A DNA stretch of 52,468 bases from Granulosicoccus sp. (GTDB lineage Bacteria; Pseudomonadota; Gammaproteobacteria; Granulosicoccales; Granulosicoccaceae): positions 1 through 52,468 of the forward strand of contig JABDKN010000117.1 of assembly GCA_013002205.1 (NCBI GenBank), read 5' to 3'. A model generated the notes under the pieces. It was not told the origin of the DNA, searched no databases, and worked only from the letters and a program-made list of their open reading frames with translations. A program made the position numbers and the translations under genes. Below are positions 8,013-19,895 of the stretch, one piece after another. Positions within the stretch are counted from its first letter, which is position 1. Each line of letters starts with the position of its first letter.

Positions 8013-9466
8013 GCTGTTGCCAGGCGCGACCGGGCTCGAGTGATCGCTGCGGTCACAGCCTGCGGTGCAGTGCCACCCACATGCGCCCGGGCGCTGACAG
8101 ACCCTTCCAGCGTCAGTACCTGGAATACATCGGACTCGATTTGCGCACTGAATCCCTGGAGCACATCCAGTGGCATGTCCGCCAGATCCTGCGAATGCTG
8201 TACCCCGTACGCTACCGCTGAACCCACGACTTCGTGGGCATCACGAAACGCAACGCCTTTGCGAACCAGGTAATCGGCCAGATCGGTGGCGGTGGAGAAA
8301 CCATCTCGGGCAGCCATGCGCATCTCCGCCTTCCTCACCTGTATCGCAGGCAGCATGTCGGCGAAAGCCCGCAGGCAGTCGAGCAGGGTGTCTACCGAAT
8401 CGAACAGTGGCTCCTTATCCTCCTGATTGTCCTTGTTGTAGGCCAGTGGCTGGCTTTTCATCAGCGTCAGCAGGGTCATCAGGTTGCCATAGGCTCGACC
8501 CGTCTTGCCTCGCACCAGCTCCGGAACATCCGGGTTTTTCTTCTGCGGCATGATCGAGGAGCCGGTACAGAAGCGATCCGGCAGGTCGATGAAGCGAAAC
8601 TGGGCGGACATCCACAGCACCAGCTCTTCGGCAATTCTGGACAGGTGCATGAGGCAGATAGCCGTGTTGGAACAAAATTCGATGGCGAAGTCGCGATCGC
8701 TGACGGCATCCAGAGAGTTCTCGCACAATGAATCGAACTGCAGGAGTTCGCGGGTGATGTCGCGATCTATCGGGTAGGAGGTACCGGCCAGCGCGGCCGC
8801 ACCCAGCGGCATGCTGTTCAGTCGTCGACGGGTATCGCCCAATCGCTCCAGATCACGCAGCAGCATTTCGAACCAGGCCATCACATGGTGGCCGAAGGTG
8901 ACCGGTTGCGCAGTCTGCAGATGCGTAAATCCGGGCATGATGGTGTCTGTGTGTGATGCCGCCAGCGACAATAGTCCTTCGAGCAAACGGCTGCACACGA
9001 CCGCAGCTGCATCGCAGGCATCGCGCATGTACAGGCGGATGTCGGTCGCTACCTGATCATTCCTAGAGCGACCCGTGTGCAGACGTTTTCCCGCATCGCC
9101 GATCCGCGCGGTGAGCGCCGCTTCTATGTTCATATGGACATCTTCCAGCGCCACCGACCAGTCGAAACTGCCGACGGCAATGTCGGCTTCTATCTGGTCG
9201 AGTCCCCGGGTGATGGACGCCAGGTCCTCTTCACTGAGCACACCGATTTGCCTGAGCATGGATGCATGCGCCCTGGATCCGGCAATGTCCTGCCGGTACA
9301 TGCGCTGATCGAATGTCACCGAAGCGGTGAAACTCTGTACGAACGCGTCCGTGGATTCGCTGAAGCGACCACCCCATTGAGAATTGGTCACAGCCACCTG
9401 ATCAGGCACACTGGACGAGGTGTCGGCAAGACTGCCAGTCGAGGACGAGGATTCAGAGCGGCTCAT
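7997..9466 (-). CDS. argH: Argininosuccinate lyase
   Basis: 489 residues. It cleaves argininosuccinate to arginine and fumarate, the last step of arginine synthesis. The fumarase/aspartase superfamily signature [12 protein letters not shown] is at about residue 305, the HTGRSRNDQ substrate loop follows the N-terminal domain, and the catalytic His is in [10 protein letters not shown]. The canonical start of the fold (WGGRFSE) is only reached at residue 31. The preceding Ser/Thr-rich stretch is unusual and may be untranslated if an internal GTG at residue 24 or 26 is used. argH is divergent from hemD, a common gammaproteobacterial arrangement. Confidence 0.95.
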   Translation of the reverse strand: MSRSESSSSTGSLADTSSSVPDQVAVTNSQWGGRFSESTDAFVQSFTASVTFDQRMYRQDIAGSRAHASMLRQIGVLSEEDLASITRGLDQIEADIAVGSFDWSVALEDVHMNIEAALTARIGDAGKRLHTGRSRNDQVATDIRLYMRDACDAAAVVCSRLLEGLLSLAASHTDTIMPGFTHLQTAQPVTFGHHVMAWFEMLLRDLERLGDTRRRLNSMPLGAAALAGTSYPIDRDITRELLQFDSLCENSLDAVSDRDFAIEFCSNTAICLMHLSRIAEELVLWMSAQFRFIDLPDRFCTGSSIMPQKKNPDVPELVRGKTGRAYGNLMTLLTLMKSQPLAYNKDNQEDKEPLFDSVDTLLDCLRAFADMLPAIQVRKAEMRMAARDGFSTATDLADYLVRKGVAFRDAHEVVGSAVAYGVQHSQDLADMPLDVLQGFSAQIESDVFQVLTLEGSVSARAHVGGTAPQAVTAAITRARSRLATAYMPN

Positions 9467-9547
9467 GTGGTGTCTATCAGGTGTTTAGCCATAACCAGTG
9501 TACTGATTAGCGACGGCCTCGGATAGCGGTAGTAGACTATTTCAGGC

Positions 9548-10306
9548 ATGAACGAACCAAGCCCGCATATTCTGATCACACGACCGCGCGGTCAGCACCT
9601 GGAATTTACCCGTAGCCTGCAGGCTCTCGGGTTCACGGTCAGTCACCTGCCCTGCCTGGAGATCGAGCCCCTGCACGAGAAGCTGTTGGCCGCAGACCTC
9701 GCCGACCGGTTCGACACTGTCCTGTTCACCAGCGTCAACGCCGTCAGTCAGGCCCACCGGCAGCGGCCACTGCCATGGTCGTCCATGCGTGTCCATGCCA
9801 TCGGCGCAGCCACAGCCGATGCACTTGGCCGACTCGGCCAGCCGCTGGCGATGATCCCGGAAGCGCCGTTCAGCAGTGAAGCCTGTGTTGCACAGCTGCG
9901 CCAGCTGCAACCGGCCCGGTTACTGATCATCAAGGGTCAGGGCGGTCGGGCACTCGTTGCCAGCGAACTTGAACCACTGGGATGGCAGGTCTCCACCGCA
10001 TGCGTGTACCGGCGAATACGACCTGGCCTCGATCCGCATTCCGTCGCACGGCTGCTCACCGATCCACCGCCGCTCATCGTCAGTGTCACCAGCAACGAAG
10101 TTCTGCACAACCTGGTGGTTCTGGCACGCGAACACCTTGGCTTATTGCGCCAGCTGCCCCTGGTGCTCAACAGCCACAGGGCTGCCGAACTGGCACGATC
10201 CCTGGGCTTCAGTCAGCAGCTGCTGGTGGCCAGTCCGGCAGGTGATGCAGGACAACTGGCGCAACTGCAAGAGTGGCTGGACAGTCGACGCGGCGTACAT
10301 AAATGA
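9548..10306 (+). CDS. hemD: Uroporphyrinogen-III synthase
   Basis: 252 residues, normal for the family, which is poorly conserved. HemD cyclises hydroxymethylbilane with inversion of ring D to give uroporphyrinogen III for haem, sirohaem and cobalamin. Visible family features are the N-terminal ILITRPRGQ, LFTSVNAV at about residue 60, AIGAATADAL, and LIIKGQGGRALVASEL leading into VYRR. It is divergent from argH as in Pseudomonas, but hemC does not precede it and no hemX/hemY follows. The next gene is an unrelated signalling protein after 177 bp. Confidence 0.88.
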   Translation: MNEPSPHILITRPRGQHLEFTRSLQALGFTVSHLPCLEIEPLHEKLLAADLADRFDTVLFTSVNAVSQAHRQRPLPWSSMRVHAIGAATADALGRLGQPLAMIPEAPFSSEACVAQLRQLQPARLLIIKGQGGRALVASELEPLGWQVSTACVYRRIRPGLDPHSVARLLTDPPPLIVSVTSNEVLHNLVVLAREHLGLLRQLPLVLNSHRAAELARSLGFSQQLLVASPAGDAGQLAQLQEWLDSRRGVHK

Positions 10307-10483
10307 TAGCTGCAACTGCCGCGTGATCCGCCCACAATGGCGCAGGTGAACTACACTAGTCTCATTGAGGCCGGTAGCAACGCTTCAAACCCATCCCTGT
10401 TCGTGATTCAGGATGTGCCGCAAGGGAAGGCAGCAGGGTAACCAACTCCGCCGGCGAGGCAGACTCCAGGACGACAGATTCGT

Positions 10484-13204
10484 GTGAGCGAAACCGGAAC
10501 CGAAAGGCGCGCTGATCACGAGGTGCGGCAGGCCGTAGACAATATCCAGAGCCGATTCCTCGAGCGAGTTGGTGACCGGGTCGCGCGCGGGCTTTCCGCA
10601 CGTGAGCTGGGCGAAGAGCTGATCATAGAGGCACTGCAACTGACCGATGCCAGTTACGGCTGTGTACTGCGACTGCAGACTGAGGCGCCGGATTCTGCAG
10701 CAACGATCACGCTGGATGCCGTGGTATCCCTGGAACCCGGTGGGGTGCTTTCCAGGCAGCACGATACGCTGCTGAATCGCCAGCCCGACGAGTTGCTGCT
10801 GAATGTAATCACCTCTCGCAAGGCCATGTTCTCCAACGATGCCGTCACCATGTTGACGGTCAATCTTCCCAGTTGTCATCCACGCATTCGCTCTTTTGCG
10901 CTACTGCCGGTGCGCGAGAATGATGACGTGAGAGCCCTGCTGTTCATCGCCAACGCGGAACTGCGTTTCGACCTGGTCCTGATCAACCGCCTGCAGACGA
11001 TGCTCGATGCCTACATGCGTGTCCACCTGAACAGCATCGTCAATCGCGGTATCAGTACCATCATTGCAGACATCGGGCAGACCACACGCCAGCTGGTCAC
11101 ACTGCTGGATGCCACATTCGACGGCATACTGACCATCGATGATCACACCAAGGTCACGGCCTTCAATCCCGCCTGTGAAAGGATGTTCGGGGTCGAGACC
11201 CGGCGCGCCCTGGGCTCCTCGGTCAGTCTGTTTCTGCCGACACAGGTACTGGACCAGATCCGCGAACGGGCTGCCATCTATCACACCGTGCTGCGCACCG
11301 AGGATTCGCGACCCTTCCACTTCGACAATGTCATGGCCACGAAGGCCAACGGGCAATCCTTTGCTGTCGATCTTGCCGTGTTCCACACACGCATGCGGGA
11401 CAAGGTATATACGACGCTGGTGCTGAACGATATCAGCGACCGAATCCAGTCGGCGCATGAACTGCAGAATGCGGCGGTGCAGTACAGGACACTGACCAAG
11501 CTGGCACCGGTGGGCATCATCAAGCTCAATCAGGAATGGACCTGTGACTATGCCAATGACATGTGGTGTCAGTTGAGCGGACGATCACTGGAGCAGAACC
11601 TGGACAGTGGGTGGATAGACGCGTTGCACAACGAGGAGCGTGCCCAGACACTGATGGACCTGCGCAACACGCTGATAGAGGGCAAGACGTTCCGCAAGAT
11701 TGTCAGACTGGATCCAGCTGATAGCAGAGTGCTGTGGGTCAGCATGAATGCAACCGGGCTTATCGATTCGCTGAAGACATTCTCCGGCAGCCTCATCGTG
11801 ATCATGGATATCACGGATCAGTACCTGTCAGAAAAGCGCCTGACCCAGATTGCCCATCATGACGCGTTGACGGGTCTGCCCAATCGCACCAGTTTTCTCG
11901 AACAACTGCATCAATCACTCAAGCAACGCAAACCGCATGGCATCATCGCCTTGCTGTTCATCGACCTGGATGGATTCAAGGCTGTCAATGATACTCTGGG
12001 TCACGATGCGGGGGATGAACTGCTGCAACAGGTGGCCCGACGCATCAGGCACACGGTGCGTGAAGAGGACGTCGTCGCACGCCTGGGTGGTGATGAGTTC
12101 ACGGTGACCCTGCGTACCCTGGACAATTCCCAGGATGCCAGTATCGTTGCCGATGCGATCGTGCATGCACTCAAACAACCGTTTCTCCTGCGGCTGGAGG
12201 AAGTTTACGTGTCGGCCAGCGTCGGTATCGCCCTGGCCACCGGCACCCAGAACAACCGCAGTGGTGATGGGAACAGTCTGATCAAGCAGGCGGACGTTGC
12301 CCTGTACCGGGCCAAGCTGTCGGGTAGATCACGACACGTCTTCTTTACCCCGGAACTGGATCAGGCACAGCGTGACCGTTCAGTGCTGATCACCAGCCTG
12401 CGCCGTGCCGTGGATCGACAGGACTTCGAATTGTTCTATCAGCCGCAGTTGCTGATCAGGGAACAGCGTCTGCTTGGCTTCGAAGCTCTGCTGCGCTGGC
12501 CACAGGATTCCGGAGAGCATGTCAGTCCCGGCGCGTTCATCGATGTCCTGGAGGAAACCGGCTTGATTGGTGAACTGGGCGAATGGGCCATCAGTCAGGC
12601 ATGTGGGCAATATCGGATCTGGTTACGCAAGGGACTGATCGGACCCGCCATCACGATGTCCGTGAATGTCTCGGCGCGGCAACTGGGCATGCCACACTTC
12701 GCCCAACGCGTTGCCGCCATTCTGCGCAAACACAGTATGCGACCAGATAGCCTCATCCTGGAGATCACCGAGTCAGCACTGGTTCAAACCATTGAAACCA
12801 ATATCATCAATGACATCAAACAACTGGGTGTACAGATATCGCTGGATGATTTCGGTACCGGGTATTCATCGCTGGCCTATCTGAGTCAACTCCCTCTGGA
12901 TCATCTGAAAATCGACCGCTCCTTCGTCGCGGACATTTCCCGATTTCCACACGCTGTGACCGTCATCAAGAGCATCATCGCTCTGGCCAGAACGCTGGGC
13001 ATTCGCGTGATCGCTGAAGGCGTGGAAGATGGGGAAATTCTGCCGCTGCTGGCCATCGAAGGTTGTGAAGGCTACCAGGGTTATCACTTCTCCAAGCCAT
13101 TACCAGCCCGGGAAATGGCCGCCCGGCTACGGGATATGGACACGGTCCGCTTGAGCCACTATGCCAATTTCATCAACCTCGACGGATCTGCGGCGGCCGT
13201 GTGA
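10484..13204 (+). CDS. Diguanylate cyclase/phosphodiesterase with GAF and two PAS domains
   Basis: 906 residues, GTG start. Order: a GAF-like N-terminus (about 15-190), PAS1 (about 205-320, DATFDGILTIDDHTKV), PAS2 (about 330-450, KLAPVGIIKL), GGDEF (about 460-620) and EAL (about 640-890). The cyclase motif GGDEF near residue 534 is intact and an RxxD inhibitory site (REED) lies exactly five residues before it. The phosphodiesterase domain keeps EALLRW, NVSARQL, EITESAL, DDFGTGYSS, KIDRSF and EGVED, so both activities are predicted to make or degrade c-di-GMP. No membrane segment is seen, so sensing is probably cytoplasmic. Its 3' end overlaps the convergent gene by 78 bp. Confidence 0.95.
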   Translation: MSETGTERRADHEVRQAVDNIQSRFLERVGDRVARGLSARELGEELIIEALQLTDASYGCVLRLQTEAPDSAATITLDAVVSLEPGGVLSRQHDTLLNRQPDELLLNVITSRKAMFSNDAVTMLTVNLPSCHPRIRSFALLPVRENDDVRALLFIANAELRFDLVLINRLQTMLDAYMRVHLNSIVNRGISTIIADIGQTTRQLVTLLDATFDGILTIDDHTKVTAFNPACERMFGVETRRALGSSVSLFLPTQVLDQIRERAAIYHTVLRTEDSRPFHFDNVMATKANGQSFAVDLAVFHTRMRDKVYTTLVLNDISDRIQSAHELQNAAVQYRTLTKLAPVGIIKLNQEWTCDYANDMWCQLSGRSLEQNLDSGWIDALHNEERAQTLMDLRNTLIEGKTFRKIVRLDPADSRVLWVSMNATGLIDSLKTFSGSLIVIMDITDQYLSEKRLTQIAHHDALTGLPNRTSFLEQLHQSLKQRKPHGIIALLFIDLDGFKAVNDTLGHDAGDELLQQVARRIRHTVREEDVVARLGGDEFTVTLRTLDNSQDASIVADAIVHALKQPFLLRLEEVYVSASVGIALATGTQNNRSGDGNSLIKQADVALYRAKLSGRSRHVFFTPELDQAQRDRSVLITSLRRAVDRQDFELFYQPQLLIREQRLLGFEALLRWPQDSGEHVSPGAFIDVLEETGLIGELGEWAISQACGQYRIWLRKGLIGPAITMSVNVSARQLGMPHFAQRVAAILRKHSMRPDSLILEITESALVQTIETNIINDIKQLGVQISLDDFGTGYSSLAYLSQLPLDHLKIDRSFVADISRFPHAVTVIKSIIALARTLGIRVIAEGVEDGEILPLLAIEGCEGYQGYHFSKPLPAREMAARLRDMDTVRLSHYANFINLDGSAAAV

Positions 13205-13765
13205 ACCGTCGCCAGGCCTCTTCACCTGCCCTGCCCTCGTGGATGGTCGATTGACGGCCCGGTAACGAGCAAGCCAGGCAGTGTGATGCTCGACATGAAA
13301 CTGCAACAGTTCGGACAGACAATCCACGGGTAGTTCGATTTCGCCCGATGGATAGCGCAGCGCATCGCCTGGCTGCAGGTTCGGCCATCGGTATTCACAC
13401 CAGGAAAACACCTTGACGCCATCGTGAATCACCTCGAATTCAGCCGATACCGCCCCAGGCACCTGTTGCAGGACGCTGTGCATGGCCACGCTGCTGCCGT
13501 GACGGATGACCTGTGTGCGTGCATCCGGGGAGATCCAGCCACACTCGTACCCGGTCTGTGCGGGCGAGTCCGTGCGTACGTCCACCAGGCCCAGCTCGAA
13601 CATCGCGATGAGCTCGGCAACCATCGATGTCAGTTCATCGAATCCGATACTCGTGTACGGCGGATGAACCCTGCTTGCCCTGCCTTCCATCCAGTTTTCT
13701 CGTTTCTCGTAAGTAAGAATTGACGCTACCGGGAATGCGTGTTGCAGCCCTGCGAATGCCTGCAC
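13127..13765 (-). CDS. Hypothetical protein, no recognised family
   Basis: 212 residues from a GTG. I recognise no domain. The central part (residues about 10-165) looks like a folded protein: it has ordered hydrophobic spacing, a helix FDELTSMVAELIAMFELGL and aromatic-rich strands (YECGWISP, FSWCEYRWPNL). The last 35 residues are basic and polar and lie antisense to the end of the GGDEF-EAL gene, so the true C-terminus is unusual. Upstream of the GTG the frame continues 15 codons with coding-like sequence (AYHPRSSDELAV) to a TGA, but offers only CTG or ATC as alternative starts. The start is therefore uncertain. Confidence 0.6.
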   Translation of the reverse strand: MQAFAGLQHAFPVASILTYEKRENWMEGRASRVHPPYTSIGFDELTSMVAELIAMFELGLVDVRTDSPAQTGYECGWISPDARTQVIRHGSSVAMHSVLQQVPGAVSAEFEVIHDGVKVFSWCEYRWPNLQPGDALRYPSGEIELPVDCLSELLQFHVEHHTAWLARYRAVNRPSTRAGQVKRPGDGSHGRRRSVEVDEIGIVAQADRVHIP

Positions 13766-13803
13766 AGCCAGTTCGTCGCTGCTACGCGGATGGTACGCGA
13801 GCC

Positions 13804-13824
13804 GGATCCGTCACGGACGGATCC
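13804..13824. repeat. Perfect 9-bp inverted repeat, 3-nt loop
   Basis: GGATCCGTC and its complement flank ACG. It lies between ubiD and the hypothetical gene. No U-tract follows on either strand, so it is a hairpin or operator candidate rather than a standard terminator. Confidence 0.5.
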
Positions 13825-13870
13825 TCAGTGTGCGATTAACCTGTCTGTGACATCAGCGATGCACGATATC

Positions 13871-13893
13871 GCCGAAAATCTGCTGGCAGATCA
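13871..13893 (-). terminator. Possible short terminator at the ubiD stop
   Basis: A 6-bp inverted repeat (13878-13883 with 13886-13891) touches the ubiD stop codon and on the minus strand is followed by TTTTCGG. The stem is short, so this is tentative. Confidence 0.35.
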
Positions 13894-15348
13894 CAGTCCC
13901 AGGCGACCCCAGAGTTCGTCCACACGTGCCTTGACATCCGCCGACATCCGTATGGGCTCTCCCCATTCCCGATCTGTTTCACCGGGAAACTTGTTGGTTG
14001 CATCCAGGCCCATCTTGGAGCCGAGTCCGGATACCGGTGAGGCGAAATCCAGGTAGTCTATCGGTGTGTTGTCAATCAGCGTCGTATCGCGACGGGGATC
14101 CATACGCGTGGTGATGGCCCAGATCACGTCCTCCCACGAACGCGCATTCACATCATCGTCGACGACGACCACAAACTTGGTGTACATGAACTGGCGTAAA
14201 AAGGACCAGATACCCAGCATCACGCGTTTTGCATGACCCGGGTACTGTTTCTTCATACTCACGATGGCCATGCGGTAGGAGCACCCTTCCGGTGGCAGGT
14301 AGAAATCCACGATTTCGGGAAACTGCTTCTGCAGAATGGGTACGAAAACCTCGTTCAGTGCAACGCCCAGAATGGCGGGTTCGTCGGGTGGACGACCCGT
14401 ATAGGTGGAGTGATAGACAGGATTGCTCCGGTGGGTCACCTTCTCGACCGTGAACACGGGAAATTCATCGACCTCGTTGTAATACCCTGTGTGATCTCCA
14501 AACGGTCCCTCGGCGGCCAGCTCACCGGGATACAGAAAGCCCTCCAGCACGAATTCCGCGGATGCAGGTACCTGCAGGTCGGACAGGCTGGCGGTCGTGA
14601 GCAAGGTTCGTTCTCCGCGCAGCAAGCCGGCAAAGGCATGTTCCGAGAGCGAATCAGGCACCGGTGTGACCGCCGCCAGGATCGTTGCCGGATCTGCGCC
14701 CAGTACCACGGCCACCGGAAACGCATCCTGCGGGTACGCCTGTTGCCATTCACGAAAATCCAGTGCCCCACCACGGTGGCTCAGCCAGCGCATGATGGTC
14801 TTGTTCGGGGCAATGAGCTGCTGCCGATAGATCCCCATGTTCTGCCGCTTCTTGTGCGGTCCCCGGGTAATCACCAGTCCCCAGGTAATCAGTGGGCCGG
14901 CATCACCTGGCCAGCAAGTCTGCACCGGCAAGCGGGACAGATCCACCCCATCCCAGGTGTGTTCCTGACAAGCGGCCGAACGCGTCATTCTGGGTGCCAT
15001 GTCCAGAACCTTCTTGTATATGGGCAGGCTCTTCCAGGCATCCTTGAAGCCACTGGGCGGGTCTGGCTCTTTCAGAAAAGCCAGCAGCTTCCCGACCTCC
15101 CGCAACGCCTCGACGGAATCCTCGCCCATACCCAGTGCCACGCGCTCCGGAGTGCCGAAGAGATTGGCCAGCAGGGGAACCTCCGAGCCAACGGGATGTT
15201 CGAACAGTAAGGCCGGACCACCGGCACGCAGGGTCCGGTCGCAGATCTCGGTAATCTCCAGATACGGATCCACCGGTTCCGCTATCCGCTTCAGTTCGCC
15301 ACGGGATTCCAGGGCGTCCATGAACTCACGCAGATCCTTGTAGTTCAT
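13891..15348 (-). CDS. ubiD: 3-octaprenyl-4-hydroxybenzoate carboxy-lyase UbiD
   Basis: 485 residues, close to E. coli UbiD (497). It decarboxylates the polyprenyl-hydroxybenzoate intermediate of ubiquinone synthesis using prenylated FMN made by UbiX. The conserved N-terminus [18 protein letters not shown], the [13 protein letters not shown] segment, the [16 protein letters not shown] loop carrying the Glu and Asp of the active site, and the C-terminal [17 protein letters not shown] all match the family. It follows prlC with 24 bp between them, at the end of the dnaA-to-ubiD minus-strand run. Confidence 0.95.
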   Translation of the reverse strand: MNYKDLREFMDALESRGELKRIAEPVDPYLEITEICDRTLRAGGPALLFEHPVGSEVPLLANLFGTPERVALGMGEDSVEALREVGKLLAFLKEPDPPSGFKDAWKSLPIYKKVLDMAPRMTRSAACQEHTWDGVDLSRLPVQTCWPGDAGPLITWGLVITRGPHKKRQNMGIYRQQLIAPNKTIMRWLSHRGGALDFREWQQAYPQDAFPVAVVLGADPATILAAVTPVPDSLSEHAFAGLLRGERTLLTTASLSDLQVPASAEFVLEGFLYPGELAAEGPFGDHTGYYNEVDEFPVFTVEKVTHRSNPVYHSTYTGRPPDEPAILGVALNEVFVPILQKQFPEIVDFYLPPEGCSYRMAIVSMKKQYPGHAKRVMLGIWSFLRQFMYTKFVVVVDDDVNARSWEDVIWAITTRMDPRRDTTLIDNTPIDYLDFASPVSGLGSKMGLDATNKFPGETDREWGEPIRMSADVKARVDELWGRLGL

Positions 15349-15372
15349 GCCGACAGTACTCCAGCCGCTGCG

Positions 15373-17400
15373 TCAGGCTGCCAGTCCCGAATGCCGAAGC
15401 AGCGCATCGACAGTCGGTTCCCTGCCCCTGAACGCCGTGAACGAACTCATGGCGTCTCGTGAACCACCCACCTCGAGTATGTTTTCCAGAAAGGCACGTC
15501 CCACCGCCTCGTTGAAGATGCCCTCTTCCTCGAAACGTGAAAAGGCATCGGCGGAGAGCACCTCGGCCCATTTGTAGCTGAAATACCCGGCACCGTATCC
15601 ACCGGCGAAAATATGCGAAAAACCATGCTGGAATCGGTTGAATACCGGTACCGGTACCACCGCCACCCGCTCGCGAATGGTGTCGAGTGTGGCCTGCACA
15701 TCCGCCGCATCGCCTGGTCTGGAATTCAGGTGCAGCTGCATGTCGAACAGTGAAAACTCGAGCTGGCGAACCAGCTGCATGGCACTCTGGAAATTGCGCG
15801 CTCCGCGCATTTTCTCCAGCAAGGCGTCCGGCAACGGTTCACCGCTCTGGTAATGCCCGCTGATCATGTCGATGGCTTCGCGTTCCCAGCACCAGTTTTC
15901 CAGAAACTGACTGGGCAGTTCCACAGCATCCCATTCCACACCATTGATGCCGGACACGCCAGCGCTTTCCACCCGCGTCAGCATGTGATGCAACCCGTGT
16001 CCGAATTCGTGGAACAGCGTGGTCACCTCAGCATGCGTCAGCAAGGCAGGGTCATTACCAACCGGTGGTGTCAGATTGCACGTCAGGTAGGCAATGGGCT
16101 CCTGTATGGTGTTGCCGATGCGCTGGCGCGTGGCACAGACATCCATCCATGCCCCACCCCGCTTGTTCTCGCGGGCAAAGTTATCCATGTAGAACTCGCC
16201 GCGTGACCTGCCCTGGCTGTCGGTAATGGCATAGAGCTGAACATCAGGGTGGTAGACAGAGGCCCCCGCAACCGGCTTTATTGTCAGACCGAACAGTTTG
16301 CCGACCACTGCAAACATGCCTGGAATGACTCGGTTTGCCGGAAAATAGGGTTTGAGTTCATCATCTGACAGGTCGTGTTGCTGCTTCTTCAGGCGATCGC
16401 TGGCATAGGCCACATCCCAGGCTTCCAGTTCCGGCAAATTCAGCGAATCTCGTGCGAACTGCGACAACTCGGCAAATTCAGCCTGCGCTGCCGGTATCGA
16501 TCGCTCGGCGAGATCGTCCAGAAAATCCAGGACCTGCTGCGGTGTCTCTACCATCTTGGGCACCATCGACAGATGCGCATACGACTCATAGCCCAGTAAC
16601 GCTGCCTTCTCCGCGCGCAGGGAGAGAATCGAGGCCATGTGTGCCGAGTTGTCAAACTGTCCTGCCTGCGGCCCCTGATCGGATGCGCGGGTGCAATAGG
16701 CGGTGTACATCTCCCTGCGCAATTCACGGTCATTGGCAAACATCATGACCGCCAGGTAACAGGGAAATTCGAGGTTCAGCAAGTAACCATCGAGCGCCTT
16801 GCCACTGGCCCGTTGCCGGGCTGCGGCCACTGCAGATGCGGGCAGGCCATCCAGGGACTCAGCCGTGCCCAGCAGCTTCTCCCAGGCATTGGTAGCATCG
16901 AGGAGGTGATCGGAAAATTCGGTACTGAGTCGTGAAAGATCCAGAGCAATTTCGCCATAACGCCGTTTGGCAACATCCTCCAGGGAGACACCGCCTAATT
17001 CGAAATCGCGCAGTTCATGATGAATCTGCTGTTGTCTTTCTGCCGGCATACCGGCGAACTCATCGCTGCTACTGAGTGCCAAAGTTGCATTATACAGATC
17101 CCTGTTCTGACCCAGCTCCGTGTAATAGGCACTTAGTTTGGGCAGACAGCGGTTATACACTTCCCGCAGCCGGTCGTTGTTCATGACCGAATTCAGGTGG
17201 CTGATGGGTGACCAGAAAAGATTCAGTCGGTTGTGCACCTCACTGAGTGGCTGCACCAGACTATCCCAGTCCGGGTTGCGCAATGCGGCCACTTGCGTGG
17301 CAACCCTGCGACAATCTTCCAGGCGTTCGTCCAGTTGTACTTCGATGGCATTGATATCGATTGCCGCGAAGTCGGGCCGTTGAACCAGGTTATCAGGCAT
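15373..17400 (-). CDS. prlC: Oligopeptidase A, M3 metallopeptidase
   Basis: 675 residues, as in E. coli PrlC (680). It is a cytoplasmic zinc peptidase that degrades short peptides, including cleaved signal peptides. The zinc motif HEFGHGLHH is at about residue 463, with the third ligand in ENWCWE about 27 residues on. The N-terminal helical lid (ECxRVATQVAAL to WSPISHLNSVMN region) and the C-terminal FSHIFAGGYGAGYFSYKWAEV segment are typical. It lies 53 bp downstream of gyrB and just before ubiD, possibly in the same transcript. Confidence 0.95.
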   Translation of the reverse strand: MPDNLVQRPDFAAIDINAIEVQLDERLEDCRRVATQVAALRNPDWDSLVQPLSEVHNRLNLFWSPISHLNSVMNNDRLREVYNRCLPKLSAYYTELGQNRDLYNATLALSSSDEFAGMPAERQQQIHHELRDFELGGVSLEDVAKRRYGEIALDLSRLSTEFSDHLLDATNAWEKLLGTAESLDGLPASAVAAARQRASGKALDGYLLNLEFPCYLAVMMFANDRELRREMYTAYCTRASDQGPQAGQFDNSAHMASILSLRAEKAALLGYESYAHLSMVPKMVETPQQVLDFLDDLAERSIPAAQAEFAELSQFARDSLNLPELEAWDVAYASDRLKKQQHDLSDDELKPYFPANRVIPGMFAVVGKLFGLTIKPVAGASVYHPDVQLYAITDSQGRSRGEFYMDNFARENKRGGAWMDVCATRQRIGNTIQEPIAYLTCNLTPPVGNDPALLTHAEVTTLFHEFGHGLHHMLTRVESAGVSGINGVEWDAVELPSQFLENWCWEREAIDMISGHYQSGEPLPDALLEKMRGARNFQSAMQLVRQLEFSLFDMQLHLNSRPGDAADVQATLDTIRERVAVVPVPVFNRFQHGFSHIFAGGYGAGYFSYKWAEVLSADAFSRFEEEGIFNEAVGRAFLENILEVGGSRDAMSSFTAFRGREPTVDALLRHSGLAA

Positions 17401-17453
17401 GATCGGTTGACAGTCAGACGAAGAAAAATACGGCAGGAAAGCTTGAAATTGCC

Positions 17454-19874
<2,421 letters not shown>

Positions 19875-19895
19875 CTACGTAGCGTAACCCACCAA

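Noticed and set aside
14233-15210. Long plus-strand open frames antisense to ubiD, mnmG (34457-35497), the ABC exporter (32413-33387), the acyl-CoA dehydrogenase (29635-30834), atpG/atpD (43697-44710) and atpD (44726-45664)
   Set aside because: Each lies fully opposite a well-recognised gene, with unnatural composition rich in His, Gln, Arg and Gly and no domain. They are shadows caused by the codon bias of the real genes.
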